64,000 nt of DNA from Chiua virens (taxonomy: Eukaryota; Basidiomycota; Agaricomycetes; Boletales; Boletaceae): NCBI GenBank assembly GCA_019787685.1, contig JAHNUO010000003.1:558001-622000 (forward strand), given 5' to 3'. Below the pieces are notes generated by a model. It did no database searches. It was not told where the DNA came from and saw nothing but the letters and a program-made list of their open reading frames with translations. The translations under genes and the position numbers were made by a program. Positions 1-14,397 of this stretch are shown here, in pieces (position 1 is the stretch's first letter; each line of letters starts with the position of its first letter).

Positions 1-238
1 TCACCCAGATCCCGCCGTGCGGTCACGATTGCGGCTTCGCTCTATGGCCGACAGCAACATTAGGATATGGTTGGAGCAATGACGACTTTGGGCATACCTG
101 TTTCCTAAACCCTCCCCAGAAACGCCCGAGCTGTCCAATGACCTGCGAGACCTCTTCATTGAGACTTTGTTCGGGCTGTCGCTCACTAGGAGTGGTCGAA
201 CCTGTCCCCGTTATGCCGTAGGTATCAAGAAAGTTCAT
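1..238 (-). CDS. BSD-domain protein, 5' end only
   Basis: This is the N-terminal part of a gene that leaves the window at position 1. The start codon is at 238-236 and opens with MNFLDTYGITG. Exon 1 reads to a GT at 97-96, and an intron with a CTAAT branch-like site ends in AG at 43-42. The joined reading gives FRKQ-SEAAIVTARRDLG, which keeps the frame to the edge. The N-terminus (a short disordered stretch, then a helix with QLGRFWGGFRKQ) resembles the start of fungal BSD-domain proteins, which are of poorly known function. The BSD domain itself lies outside the window, so the family call is from memory of the N-terminal pattern only. Confidence 0.6.
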
Positions 239-412
239 GATGGTAGAGCAAGACGGTAGTATTGGACAATCAAGGCGAGCGTTGCAAGAATGTCCTTAAC
301 CCAAATCAGGCAACGCTTTGGAAACATGAAAACATTGGCCTGCTAATTTCACATGAATACTACCAACGTACTCGTACATCCAACTACTTCAGAGACCGTA
401 ACAGCAGTCAAT

Positions 413-1899
413 CTAAGCAGTAACAGAAATCTGTTGCAGACGAGGGGTAGTATAACCTTTTTCGTTGAACGAACTCGTCAAGTCCGCAGGGGTGGTTCTT
501 GGTAACGTGAGCCTATGAGCGCGACACTCGGCAAGGAAGTCCGTGAACATCTACACGATCAGGTCAAACACTGCATCCACCGCAACTAGGAAGCGCTCAC
601 CTCCATGGTGTCCAATGGACCACCTGCGCTCTCAGGGTGGAACTGTACGCCCCAAACTTTTCTGCCAGAATCGGCGGTCGACTTGATACCCTCAACTGAG
701 GAATCATTGCAGTTGATAAAGAATGGCTCCCATCCCGCTGGGAATGGATCCGTCAACTTGAGTGCGTATTGATGGTTTTGGCTAGACGCCAATCAGTCAG
801 CAAATCATAATCATTGTATGATAGTTATAAATTCCCAATACCTCGTCACATAGACGCGACCCTGCTTTGATCGATCCCGAGGATGCCAAAGCGAGGACCT
901 GGCTGGTTATGTCCACGATTACCAAAAGTCATGCGATAAGCTTCTAAACCAGCAGCCATTCCAATGATCTGGTGACCCATAGCAAATACCGAACACAGGT
1001 TTGTCCCACTCTTGAAGAGTCTTGCGGAGGTTCAAAGCCGCATTCATAGAGTGCCTAGGGTCACCAGGTCCGTTGGTCAGGAAAAGGCCATCATACTGAT
1101 CACGGATGGAGTTGAAGTCAAAGTTCCATGGGAGTACGGTCACCGCAGCGTTTCGACGAACAAGGGAACGAAGGATGTTTGCCTTGGCGCCAAAGTCGAG
1201 AACAGCAATGCGGACATCCCCCTCGGGGTTGAGATAGTACGGGACTTTTGTGGATACTTGGTCCACGAGGTTCTCGGTAGAAGGATCCCAGTATTGCTCC
1301 GCGGACGGCGCAGGCGCCGAGACATCTGCACCGACGGCCAGACGACCGAGGGTAGTACCCTGGTCACGCAATAAGCGCGTGATTTCGCGAGTGTCTACGC
1401 CAGTGATACCGGGGACATTAAAACGGCGGCACCAGGAAGCGAGGGATTCGACTGCAGCATGGTGAGAAAATTTCTCTGCCACATCAGCGACTACGACGGC
1501 ACTGCATTGAATTCCCTCGGACTCCATAACAACGCCAACTTCCTGAGAGTTAATCGGGACCTTGTTGCACGGGACCCCATAGTTTCCAATGAGCGGGGTG
1601 GTGAAGACAAGAATCTGACTCCGATAGGAAGGATCAGTCATCGACTCGGTGTCTGTAGGTTTCAATGGGGTTTCGTCGGTCATTGAGCAGGGCGCAAACT
1701 TACAAGATGTGATTGAGGTGGAAAAGACTGTCTCTCCAAAGGTACTGTTCGGCGCTCCAAACGATCGACCATGGAAGGATTGACCAGTTTTGAGATGTAA
1801 AACGGCAGGTAAAGCAGTATTTGGGCCAGCATGAGTAGCTAAACCGCGAGCGAACACTTTATTTCGAATAAGAGTGCGAGCAATCATAGTAGATAGCAA
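413..1899 (-). CDS. CPA1: Arginine-specific carbamoyl-phosphate synthase, small (glutaminase) subunit
   Basis: The small subunit releases ammonia from glutamine for carbamoyl phosphate in arginine synthesis, and is mitochondrial in filamentous fungi. Four exons fit: 1899-1704, 1652-842, 781-601 and 550-413. The first ~25 residues (MLSTMIARTLIRNKVFARGL) look like a mitochondrial presequence. The CPSase small-chain domain follows, then the class-I glutamine amidotransferase domain with the nucleophile-elbow motif GIC-MGHQ and the C-terminal FHPE. The last exon gives MFTDFLAECR... and a TAG stop at 415-413. Three single extra bases (about 981, 898 and 860) break the frame. One falls inside the catalytic GICMGHQ motif, and removing each restores family-like sequence. 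I read these as assembly errors more likely than a dead gene. Confidence 0.9.
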
Positions 1900-2342
1900 G
1901 ATTTGTGGAGGGCTTCAGAGACTCAGGAGAGAAAAGACGAGATCAGAGATATAACTGCAAGGATGATCAGAACGGAAAACTAGAAAGACGTGGTGTACGA
2001 ACTCGTCGCGAGTGTTCTGTGTGAATATCATGTACAAGCTGGAGGCTCAGTCAGTGTCAATGAGCCTGCTGGAACACGAAAGTGCAATGAACAAGCTGCG
2101 AAACTTTCGAGGGGGTAGAGAAAAGATTTATAGTTCTCACATCGGAATTTGCGATTGTTGTCAATGCCACAGCCACTCTTTCGGCCAAGATCATCCGATA
2201 CCCTCAAGTGACGGTATTACGAATTCACAGAAGCAACGTGCAAAAATCGTGTATATAGCGTGCAGCAAACACTTGTGATATGATCGTGTACAAACCAAGG
2301 AGCGAGAAAATCCGACATTTCCACAAATAGGCCCTTATATCC
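1900..2342. other. Intergenic: CPA1 upstream region
   Basis: This is the 5' flank of CPA1 and the 3' flank of the next minus-strand gene. Short ORFs here have no family resemblance. Fungal CPA1 genes often carry a regulatory upstream ORF (arginine attenuator peptide). I looked for one on the minus strand and could not identify it with confidence. Confidence 0.5.
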
Positions 2343-5300
2343 TTAAGCAAGATACTCTTCCTCTTCTTCGTCTCCAATATTGACCCCGCCCTTCGTCCTC
2401 GAGGGATATGTGTTGCCTCGTTCGCCTCCTCTTCAGAAGAAGGACGAAGATGAGGAAGAATCCTCAGCAACGGCACGTTTCTTTGCCTTGCCGTTTGCCA
2501 GCATTCTTGTTGGTAGGCGTGGGTAGGCTAGGAGAGTAGAGCGTTGCTTGGCTTGCCAGCTGAGACAGTGTACGATATGGAGATGGCTTCGGCTTTTTCC
2601 TGGTCACCTTTGACTCCTCGCCTGAATCTGTCGACACCTCTTTTTCCTTCCCGTTCGCAAGTACCGTTGAAATTGGATTCTTGTGCTGGGAATATGGAAA
2701 GGGAACCTGACTGGGTGTCATATCGAACAATCGTTGTTTGCCTTGGGAACTTCCTGCCTGACTGATGCGGGGTGGGCCTTTTTTCCCTCTGGCATTCGGA
2801 CGTTTGTGAATAGGAGTGCTCTCTGGATGGGGACTACTGGACATCAATTCGTCGAGTAGCATGGGTGGCCCGTCCAGTTGAACAGATGGCGGCGACGACG
2901 GTTCTGCGAGCGTTTCCCATCTGATCGAGGATGGTGTGGCAGCGGGGATGTGCCCCGTTCCGAGAAACATCGTCTCGAGCACCATTTCGCAACGTATCCG
3001 GTCGTTCTTCAGACACCTTTGCTGGCGCCTTGGCTGCTCTAGCCCTGGCCCTGTGGTTCAGGAGCGAGACAGCTGCTGTGGTACTTGTGGCAGGAAAGGA
3101 ACTGAACCGAGGACTTCTCCGCGTTATCGCTGGTTCTTGACTGTTCATCTCCGTATCTTTCCCGCGTGACTTCCGTTTCGTCGGTAACGGCGCTTCCACG
3201 GACAGTTGATCGAGAAGGATAGGCCGTTCAGCTTCATCGTCTAGAATTTCACCATGGCGTGTCTGGAGGCGTCTCGCCACCCCCGGAGCTGGAGTCGATT
3301 GAGTTACGCCAGAGAAGGAAGATCCGACATCTTCGGCAGGTGCTTCAATGGGGTCGGGGTTCGACTGAGAGGACGACATTTGGAGTTTCCATTTCATCCG
3401 CAGGCTCTATCGGATCAGGTTCAGCGACCTCGACATTGCCGCCTAGATCAGACGTAGGACCCTCTGTTACATCCCCGGACACCTGATGTTCCTTGATGGG
3501 AGCGTCAAAAGATTGCAGAACAGGGGCTCGAGGAACAGGCGAGGAAAGTTGTTCTTCGACGGTAGCAGCAGCACCCTTGTCTCTAATCGACCCATCCACG
3601 ACCATCCGGTCATCTGATCCGACGTGGGTTTCCTCACTGCTGTCACCATCCAGTCCCCGAAGGACGGGGGGATCATGTGAATTTCCCGTGATACCATCAT
3701 CGCCGTCGCGTTCAGTGGATTCTGTAACAGCCTTGTTGGAATCCTGTGTGGGGGATTTCAGACCGTTTAAAACGTCTTCGATGGAACATGAAAGCGAAGG
3801 CGAGCTGGAAGTCCTCTTCGGTCTCCGAATCGGAGGAATGCCTGATATGCTTGGACAACCGACGCATTGAACGAACGAACACTTCGTCTGGGTCGTCCTC
3901 CAATTCGGCCTTTTCATCTTCCGAGGCGGAGTCCTCGTCGTATTCATCATCCAGAATGCGGTCAAGGATACCTAGGACGCTCTGGCGCCGTGACTTTGAA
4001 CCACGGATGACAGCCTCCAGATCATCATTAGATGGTAATGGTTGTTCACCTGGCGTCTCCTGTCTCCCAGAGGCCGGAAGTCCTTTGTATTCGACCTCTC
4101 CCTCCGAAGCGTCATCAGAACCTTCCTGAGCTGCTCCCTTCATTTCTACTTTCCACTGTCACTTCAGACAAGTAGGAATTGCTAGGGATATTGGGGGTCC
4201 TGGAGACAGACGCGTCGGGAGGCTGCGAAACCTCTCGTGATTGAACATCGTCAGTGGACACCGCAGGTTTGGATGTGACTGACATAGGGTGAATGTCAGG
4301 TTTGCAATGAAAAAAAACACAATAAAATGTCAACCTTTTGAATCACGAAGGAGATCCTCTAGCTCTTTGATCAATGGTTGCTGGTCATCAGTATTCGTTC
4401 TCTTGAGCTCTTCCAGTCGTTCACGAATAGCGTCGGGACCTTTCTGTACAGTGGGACAGCAATAACGTATGTGGAACGGCACTTCCAGGCAAATAGGGCA
4501 CGAGGGACCACTCAATTCCAGAGTCTGCTGCGGCGAATCGCGAGTCGGAACCGCGATTTCGAGCCTACGCTCCATAGGTACCGTCGGTATTTCGTTGGCA
4601 GAGGTACGAGAGACAGTCGTAGATTCCGCAGGTAATGTACTAGAAGTAAAAGATTCTGTGGTGGTTCTCCTGACAGATTCTCGCTTCGCAGGAGGCTCAG
4701 GTGGTGTGGTTTCACTTGCTTTAGGCACGTAACGAGACAAAATCGCTGCTGCTACTTCGGAAAGCACACTAGTACTTGCGCTCGTCTGGGGGATAGCTAT
4801 GCTAGTATTCATAAGTCTTGAATACTTCCAAGGTAATGATCGCTTACAAGCACAGACTCCAATAGTGGGTGGTTTGGGTACAGCCATCCCCTCTTCACTC
4901 TTTGACTTACTACCTTCCATACTTGACTTTTCAGGTTTTTCTGCGGCGCCATTAGTGTGGATGTTGGTATTCCCACTCCTTGCCTCACCTGGTCGAAGAG
5001 GCGTCTTATTGGCTGGCTTGTAGTTAGGCGAGTCAGTGCCTGCGTGATTGGGAAATCAAGCTTGTAAGCCACGCAAATGTACGCAAATGTCAAGGTCAAT
5101 TACCGTCTGTTTCAATAGCTATGAAACAAGCTAACATCGGGTTACACCGTCCAACACACGGAGGTGAAACTCACGTTCAGACTCCTTCTCTTTCTTCTTC
5201 CTTGTCTTCTTCGCCGGCTGCTCAAAGGTTTCGATACCCTTCGACGCGCTCGTCCTCGCCTAAATGTATAACCAAGTCTAAGCAAATGCATCCGAAAAAG

Positions 5301-6150
5301 CAGGCGAAACACCCACCTCACTGTCGCCACCCAACGCTGTGGTTTTCTTGACTTTAGCTTTCGATGTAGCCTTCAAAGGAGTAGGTTCAAGAGGCTTGGT
5401 CTTCCTGATTTTTTTCTTTGGAGGCTCCTCCGTGGGCTCCGCGGTAGCTGGCGTCTTCTCTGCGGGTTTGTCAGAAGTTTCCTTAGCCGCACCATCAAAA
5501 GACACCTTGCGCTTTCGCACAGAAGGGTCTGAGGTCTTTTTCGTCGCAGTCGAAACCTTGGTGGTGGTGGCAACTGTGGGTTGCACAGGAGACACCGGTT
5601 CCTTGGGATGCGATGCCAACGGGGTTATCAATGGCTCGCTCACCGACGGCTTCTCTCGAGACTGCCATGTCATTCATTATTATATGAAGAACATCATGCT
5701 CATAATAGGTGTCACTCACGGGTGCAATCGGCGGTGGGACAGCAAGTCCTTGCGACCTGCCCACAGTAACTTGAATGTCCAGAGAATCAGATGACTTCAA
5801 CAAGATGGAAAACGCCTGAAAATCGTCGTCTGGGGAAGGTCAATGCCCCCGTTGAGCACGACGTGGAACCTATCTGGGACTGTTTTTTGTGCTTACCGTC
5901 TTCGAGATCAAGCAGCGCATTCGGGCCCATCTGCTTGAGCGACACGTCTGTGTCGCGTCCTAGACCGAGTTTTCGTCGGACGACATCTTTGACTTGGTCG
6001 AGGGAACGCTCTACGTCAAGGAGGGGACGTTGAGCCTTTATGAGTGTAGCGAGGGTTGAGATTACCATTGAACAATCTGGCAAACGTTCTATTCTCCGCG
6101 TGATAGACGATCCTGACAGGATCTTTTGGACGTTGACTATTCTCGGACAT
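2343..6150 (-). CDS. Hypothetical low-complexity nuclear-type protein
   Basis: A multi-exon gene that I do not recognise. A plausible start is MSENSQRPKDPVRIVYHAENR at 6150. It runs into a folded-looking N-terminal segment (PDCSMVISTLATLI...LLDLED) after one extra T at about 6083. Next come a Lys/Pro/Thr-rich tract with KKKIRK-type basic clusters, a cysteine-bearing segment around 4490-4420 (CPICLE, then RYCCPTV, RING-like but incomplete) and a putative helix (RERLEELKRTN). The C-terminal half is very acidic and Ser-rich (about 4140-3700), then Ser/Pro/Arg-rich down to about 2470. Basic clusters with acidic tracts suggest a nuclear protein. The exact C-terminus is uncertain: a frame ending DEEEEEYLA stops at 2343 and another ends near 2464. 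Several frame breaks make the model approximate. Confidence 0.5.
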
Positions 6151-6218
6151 GGTGGGAAGTGAACGAGATTGAAAAGGAGTCAACTTGTCAAGCTGGTAGT
6201 TACGTAATAAAACAATTG

Positions 6219-6530
6219 TCAACACAATTTCCGTTCTTCTTGCACGAGGCTGTCTTTATGGTCACGAACTTCCTGCTTGGATCTCTCCTCTTCTCTGGCC
6301 GCACCTTGCAACATCTCGGGGTACAAGCAGATCATAGATGGATCAGGAGGACCAGAGTAGTTGTCTTCGTGTTCCTGCTTAGATTTCTCCTGTTCTTTGG
6401 CGGCAGCTTGGAGCATCTCTGGATACAAGCAGATCATGGATGGATCAGGAGGACCGCCTTCGTTTGCTACACGACCTGTGAGTGTGGCGTTTGGGGCATA
6501 TAGGAAGGATATAACTTCACCGGATGACAT
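6219..6530 (-). CDS. Small protein with two tandem 30-odd-residue repeats
   Basis: An unbroken reading from ATG at 6530 to a stop at 6219 gives 103 residues. After a short N-terminus (MSSGEVISFLY) the protein contains two copies of a unit that starts GPPDPSMICLYPEML and ends in a charged Glu/Lys/Gln helix. The DNA repeats lie at about 6300-6355 and 6400-6455. No signal peptide or membrane segment is evident. I do not recognise the family. Expansion of a Cys-Leu-Tyr-Pro core with charged linkers suggests a peptide-binding or oligomerising motif, but that is inference. It sits between UGP1 (downstream end at 6808) and the long low-complexity gene on the same strand. Confidence 0.5.
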   Translation of the reverse strand: MSSGEVISFLYAPNATLTGRVANEGGPPDPSMICLYPEMLQAAAKEQEKSKQEHEDNYSGPPDPSMICLYPEMLQGAAREEERSKQEVRDHKDSLVQEERKLC

Positions 6531-6807
6531 TGTGACTTGGAAGTATGCGATGTGGCTGTACTTATATGTGCGATGACAAAAGCAAGATAGATCTAACCAA
6601 ATAATACACATGAGACCCGCTATCCTACGGTTTATCAACATCAGAAGCATCGGACAAGTATGAATCGAACTAAAGACAATACTCTATTATGTAAAGGCGA
6701 TCGAAAGTCTAGGATCCGATGCTATAGGCGCGTAACAAGTCAAGAAAACCATGCGTCAAGAGATTCAATCTCTGCGACATCACCAGCTTTGACGGAATTG
6801 CGATCGT

Positions 6808-9103
<2,296 letters not shown>

Positions 9104-9581
9104 ATAAACCCGGTCAGTTCCTAGACTGACCTTGGAAGCCAGGGGAATGGTGACAGCGTTTCCGTTCGGTTGTTCATTTGCTTTTATAAACGCTTACGCT
9201 CAACTTTCAGCCCAGTTGTACATATCGGGCCTGCTTGCGTCCAGAATGCCTCGGTTCGTCCCAGGATTCGCTCGGTACGTTTGCCGTTCGTGTCTCGAGT
9301 CCATATGGGCCGTGCCTGCGGCCATTCTACCCCTCAGCGCTTCTTTCTCTCCCACCCGACCATATCCGACCTTGCCATACAAGTAATTCCTCTTCGTTTT
9401 TTCACGACTGTCAAACTTGAATTCACCTCAGATACGGTTCGCTCGTGTCACGCTTCGACCTGCGCCCAACCCACGAGGCAGCTCCCCGTTTACCCCACCT
9501 AGATAGCCCATCCCAAATCGATTCACGACCATCTTTGCCTTCTTTCATCCGCTGACGCACCCTTGCGTCATCTAGCTCGAT
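9104..9581. promoter_or_regulatory. Divergent upstream region of UGP1 and a possible plus-strand gene
   Basis: About 480 bp lie between the UGP1 start (minus) and the next candidate plus-strand ATG at 9582. The region is pyrimidine-rich on the plus strand. I saw no certain TATA box or other element. Confidence 0.3.
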
Positions 9582-10250
9582 ATGTCCACTCACGAAGACG
9601 TTTTACATTCATGTATCGCGTTCGAAACGCGCTATTACTCTCCCACGATGGACTTCAGTTCAGCCTCTTTCTCAATACAGAGTTAATTGATTCACCCCGC
9701 CACAGTTCAGCTCGTCAATGAGGCCATCAGTGCTAACACGCTGGAACGATCGCAGATGCTTCCCCCGGTACGTACGGTTTTCGCATCAAGTACGTTGCTG
9801 CATATTCCGCGAGTTCCAAACAATGGTCATTTCCCCCTGTGTGCCTGCACATTCCTCGTCAAGGAACCAGTGACAGAATATAACTCGGTAAGATGGTTTC
9901 ACCGACTCGCACGTTATCTCGTGCAGGTGTCAGATACGATGGAAATCAATATCTTCGTTTTGACACCGTCAACGATAGGCTGGGATTCGTCCGACCCCTT
10001 CCCTTGTCTGCATTCTCAGCCCCGTTCGGGACGGAGAACAGAATCTAGCCGTCAATCTCCATTCCCTCAGTCGATCATTGGCCGCCGACACGGCGATGCA
10101 CGGATCACCACTGATGTAGGTACCCGAACACATTCAAGGCACCGCCGTACTAGCCAACTTGGTCACAAGATCAGGAGCCAAATGATACGATGTTGCAATG
10201 GCACGTAATTCAAGGTAAACTACCACAGGTGGACTTGACAATCCGGAAAG
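9582..10250 (+). CDS. Possible hypothetical gene, frame-broken
   Basis: Coding-like sequence without a recognised family. ATG 9582 opens MSTHEDVLHSCIAFETRYY, and an in-frame TAA at 9684 interrupts it. The same frame then continues for another 170 codons (HPATVQLVNEAISANTLERS...). A GT-AG intron at about 9889-9926 would switch to a more protein-like reading (VRYDGNQYLRFDTVNDRLGF, then RPLPLSAFSAPFGTEN). Either a short intron removes the TAA or the gene is damaged. The 3' end is not defined; 10250 is a guess before the convergent CDC1-like gene. Evidence is only compositional. Confidence 0.25.
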
Positions 10251-10325
10251 CAGAAATAGTATAACTGTATCGTGAAGATACTCCAGAGAACTCCATAATG
10301 ACAACTTTCTATCGTCCGACGGGTG

Positions 10326-12123
10326 TTACCACTGCATGACCCACCACGACAGTCCCAAAAACACGAAAACAGGTGGCCACGCCACCGCTACCTACGTCCT
10401 GCAGAAATCCGACGAGCACCCCCACGTCGCGCTGGGACATCCGATGACCCACCCTGGAGCGCCCGAACGGGTTTGGGAGTGTGACACGACGCCGATGGCC
10501 ACCCACCATAAACGTCCATGTCCAGGGTGACGAGTAAGACTGACGGAAAGATGTTTGGTGTTCTCGTGATTTACTTGCGGGAGGTGGAAGAATGGAATCG
10601 CTGTCAACCGCGCCGGATGAATGGGTCCGTGATAATTCGTGTGGTATCTCGGGGGTGTCCTGCCGGCGGTGTTTGTGGGACCGTTGCTGATAGTTTGTAC
10701 CTCCGTTCGCACGACGGAAGTTTAACACAAGCAGGACGAAAAGAGAGAGTAGGATGAGTGGAATGTAAATATAAAAGTATATCCCCAACTGATCTGGCAT
10801 TAGGCAAAGAGCATGCAAAGGAGGGGGTATTGGCGTTTGCGTGATTTGGTCTGGCGAGGGCGCTACTGAAATGAGCGAGAGCAGTTGAAAGCCCGGTCGA
10901 CGGATTCCCATGGCCATTGAGAGGGACTTGACACTAACTTCCTGAACCTTTTCATTAGACGAAGAGATGGTGTGTTCATACACGCAGTAATCGTGGTCAT
11001 CACCACTGCTGTACAATCAGGGGTCTGCCACATCGATAGACCACTGACAAACCTCATGATTAAAGATGGCTTGAGGGACTCGAGCAAGAATGTTGTTGTC
11101 CCGTCCGTGTGCGTGTTTTGATAGCCGAACCCATAACCTTGCCGTATCGTCCCTTTTTCACGCAAGGGACCGCAGGATGCGTCTGATGGACGAGAAAGAG
11201 GAATATGCGTAAACAAGACAAGTGGACTGGAAGAACCAGTCGAGGTAGTCTGCTTGACAAACTCTACTGGCCCGCGCTTGATAGCAGGCCAGCTATGATA
11301 GGTGTGTCCACGTTGGGTACGCAGCACGTCTTCTTCGACAAGAGCTGGAGCGTCAATGAACACGAGGGTGTGGTTGCCAATAGTCCTGCGATAATTCCGA
11401 GGACCAAAGTGTGAGGTGTAACGCGTATCTGCCGAAAGAGAGAACGGGGCCAGATTTGCGAGGCTGGGTGAGCGCTTACATGAAGCACTGCATGCTCAGC
11501 GAATAGAGAAGACACGAACCCTACGTCATGATTACCAGGTAGGTAATATACGGGCGGTGGCAAATCGCCCATGTTGAAGATACTTTGGTATCGCGCAAAG
11601 TAGGTTTCGTATCTGGGAAGATAACTCTTATGGACACTCTAGGGCTAGCCTTTGATGCACGTACTCGCTGGTGGACATCAATAAACGACCACTGATCCAT
11701 CATGTCACCTGGAGTGCACTTTGGTTTGAAGAACAAGACATTGAATCATTATCTGAGCTTACCTAGCACGACTATGGCGTTTGGTCGGAGGCGATGGAAT
11801 GCGAAATTCCAGTTCTTTCGAAGGTTAAGGTCAACGGCGTATTGGCTTAGTGCGGAGAGAAGCGGTCCCCGACCAGGATAGGAATGACGGTCGATTATTT
11901 GTGGATCCGCTATCACGAGTATCCGCACAGTACGTGAATCGGGAAGGGGAGGCTGAGTCAAAGGCACCTGTTCATCGGCAGTAGTTGAACAGAAAGGAGA
12001 GTCACACACCTGTCTCGTATCTGGCCAAAGGCAGTCATAGAGGGCAAAGCGAAACGTGCCGAGCTCGAACCAGACGACGGCGAGGACCCATACAGTGCGG
12101 AGACCGTTGCGGAGTAAAGTCAT
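10326..12123 (-). CDS. CDC1: Cdc1/PGAP5-type metallophosphoesterase (GPI remodelling)
   Basis: Family members remove an ethanolamine phosphate from GPI anchors in the ER/Golgi, using Mn. The N-terminal membrane anchor MTLLRNGLRTVWVLAVVWFE starts at 12123. The calcineurin-like fold follows with its metal-binding blocks in order: VIADPQIID, GDMMDQWSF, GNHD (with YYLPGNHDVGF), FTHIPL and SGDDHDYC. A C-terminal hydrophobic segment (IYFYIYIPLILLSLFVLLVL) follows, then a basic Ser-rich loop and a final membrane segment. An extra base near 10391 hides the natural end. Without it the reading is VAWPPVFVFLGLSWWVMQW and a TAA at 10328-10326. The first intron lies inside the codons after DTRQ and joins VPLTQPPLPD. 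Confidence 0.82.
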
Positions 12124-12520
12124 ACTTGGCCTGGTAAAAGAGTCGGATTCGACGGCCTGAATATGATCGGGTGAAGCCGACTGCGGATGCTGTTCCGAAA
12201 TTTAAAATAGGCGAAGTCACATTTCTTTTCCCCGTTTAGAGCTCTGAGCCAAGTAGGCCTTCGCGGACGGTCGACGGCGGGATTGCTCTTACGTTGATGG
12301 GTTACCAGTCTCCGCTCAATTTCACAGCGAGCAGCAGAAAGTTCCAGAAATTGTATTTCTGGTTCATTATATATCGCCTGACACTTGTATGTCATTCAGT
12401 AAGTCCCTGGTATGTAAATGTCATTTTGCCCCGATCCGCGCGATTTCTGCCTATAAATTTCAACTGCGCTCTCCATACTTACACTCGGTTCCTTCCTTCC
12501 TTTCTCTTCCCGCCCAAGGA
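12124..12520. promoter_or_regulatory. Divergent promoter region, CDC1-like gene and MFS gene
   Basis: 397 bp separate two divergently transcribed starts. There is a CT-rich tract immediately before the MFS start (about 12487-12515), a common feature of fungal transcription start regions. No other element is clear. Confidence 0.4.
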
Positions 12521-14397
12521 ATGATTGTCTCCCCCGCTCATACTGACAACGATGACCAGACGCCTTTGCTCTCCGTTGCTGGCGAGGGGAATGGAGACAA
12601 GAAACCCACCCCCCTGCCGATAGTCCAGATGTCCTGTCCTCTTACTCTCGGTGTTGATCGAACCCATCGCGTCCCAGTGCATCTATCCATTCATTAATCA
12701 GGTTGGCGTATCTCGACCTTTTAGTATATTTTGCTTACTCGACTTGATCTAGCTCATTCGTGAGCAGGACATTACAGGCTGGTGATGAAACAAAAGTCGG
12801 TAAGTAGCCCTTTCTCCCCCCATCGTTGGCCCGCCCGCTGAATAGTGTAACCAGGTTACTACGCGGGGATCATTGTATGTAATAGATTATGTACCGCTTC
12901 TCCCGTTGTTGGCTCACACTGATGACTTCTATGCCAGGAGTCCCTTTTTTTTGTCACACAAGCCATGACGGTTCTCTATTGGAGCCGAGCATCTGACTAT
13001 ATTGGTCGCAAGCCCGTACTTCTATTAGGTGTATTTGGCCTTTCCGTGTCGATGTTCTGCTTTGGTCTATCACGTACGTTCACCGGATTGGTATTAAGGT
13101 ACACTTCTTCGCTTCTCTCCTTCGGGCATCTTCGGACATGGACCTCATCAAGTCGTTTGTACCCTTGTTCAGTCGTTGTATCACGGGTGCTTTGAACGGC
13201 AATATTGGCGTTATGAAGAGCATGTTAGGCGAGCTGACTGACTCTACGAACATGGCTCGAGGGTTCGCCTTTTTGCCTATAGCTTGGTCAGTAGGTATGA
13301 CGATCGGGTGAGTACCATTGGATGATTCTACCCTCTGGATTTGAGCTGACTATCCGCAGTCCCGTCATCGGCGGTACACTTGCACGACCACAGGACAACT
13401 TTCCTCGATTACTTCACGTCTCCGTTCTGGGCGGAATTTCCTTATTTTTTGCCTTGTGGTGTCACTGCTGGGTTCGCAATGCTGGCCTTTGGGGCTACTT
13501 TACTCTTCCTCGAAGAAGTGAGTGCTCCAGGAGTCCCGATATCATATTCCAAGGCTGACAACTGCCAAGACTCTACCCCCTCGCGTCACACCAGAAAAGC
13601 AAGCCCTGTCCGTCGACAGAGAGGCTGGCGACCGGGAAATCAGCTACGCTACTATCGAACAAGAACAACTGTATCCCTCGCCGCTTCCAGATGCGCCGAT
13701 TCCTCTTTCTAAACTTCTCAATGCTGCTCGGGTGTTACGCATAGCAAATTATGGAGTGCTGGCCATCCTTGAAATAACGCTGTACTCACTGCAGCCCCTT
13801 TTCTATTCCACAGCAATTGAGTACGGAGGTTTGGGATTTTCACCCATGCAGATCGGTCTCTGGATGGCGTGTTTTGGCATTTTTAATGGACTTTGCCAAG
13901 CGCTCTTCTTTGCTTCTCTTGTAGACAGATTAGGGCCCAAAACATTACTTCGCATCGGTCATACATGTTTCATTCCGCTCTTCATCCTCTTTCCCACCAT
14001 AAACTGGATTGCTGGACAGTGGGGAAATATCTGGCTTGTTTGGCTTCTTCTGATCGTACATCTCGCGTTAACCATCGTTGTTGATATGGCGTTCAGTGCG
14101 TTGCCTGCGAATGTCGTTATCGGAAAAACTGACGTTGCAACTACAGGCTGCATTCTCATGTACATCACTGCTGCTGCGCCAAACCGTCGTTGTCTCGGTG
14201 CGATCAACGGCGTCGCACAGACCACTGCTTCTATTGCTCGCGCTATCGGACCTGCATCAGCGACCTCGTTGTTTGCGTCCTCGATCCAAAACAATATCAT
14301 GGGTGGGTATGGAGTCTACTTACTCCTCTTGCTTGTAACCGTTGCCACCATGCCGTTGGCTGCTATGCTGCCAGATGACGTGGCTGAGCGCTGCTGA
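12521..14397 (+). CDS. MFS transporter, DHA1/ZIF1-like multidrug type
   Basis: A 12-TM drug:proton antiporter type protein, probably in the plasma or vacuolar membrane; the substrate is unknown. The start MIVSPAHTDNDDQTPLL is followed by TM1 (VLLLSVLIEPIASQ). The loop-2/3 signature is present as WSRASDYIGRKPVLLLG, and TM5 follows as SVGMTIGPVIGGTLARP. The central loop is short and charged (about 13570-13700), and TM7-12 lie in one open exon to the stop at 14397. Introns fit at about 12705-12752, 12800-12854, 12875-12937, 13100-13167, 13308-13360 and 13518-13569. Extra bases at 12635, 12780 and 13410 break the frame; each removal restores typical family sequence. Confidence 0.82.

Noticed and set aside
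3493..4129. Plus-strand ORFs of 125-127 codons rich in Ser
   Set aside because: They are shadows of the acidic Ser-rich exons on the minus strand.
4420..4490. RING finger in the long low-complexity protein
   Set aside because: Only a CPICLE start and a CCP pair are visible; the remaining zinc ligands of a RING or PHD finger are absent, so no domain is claimed.
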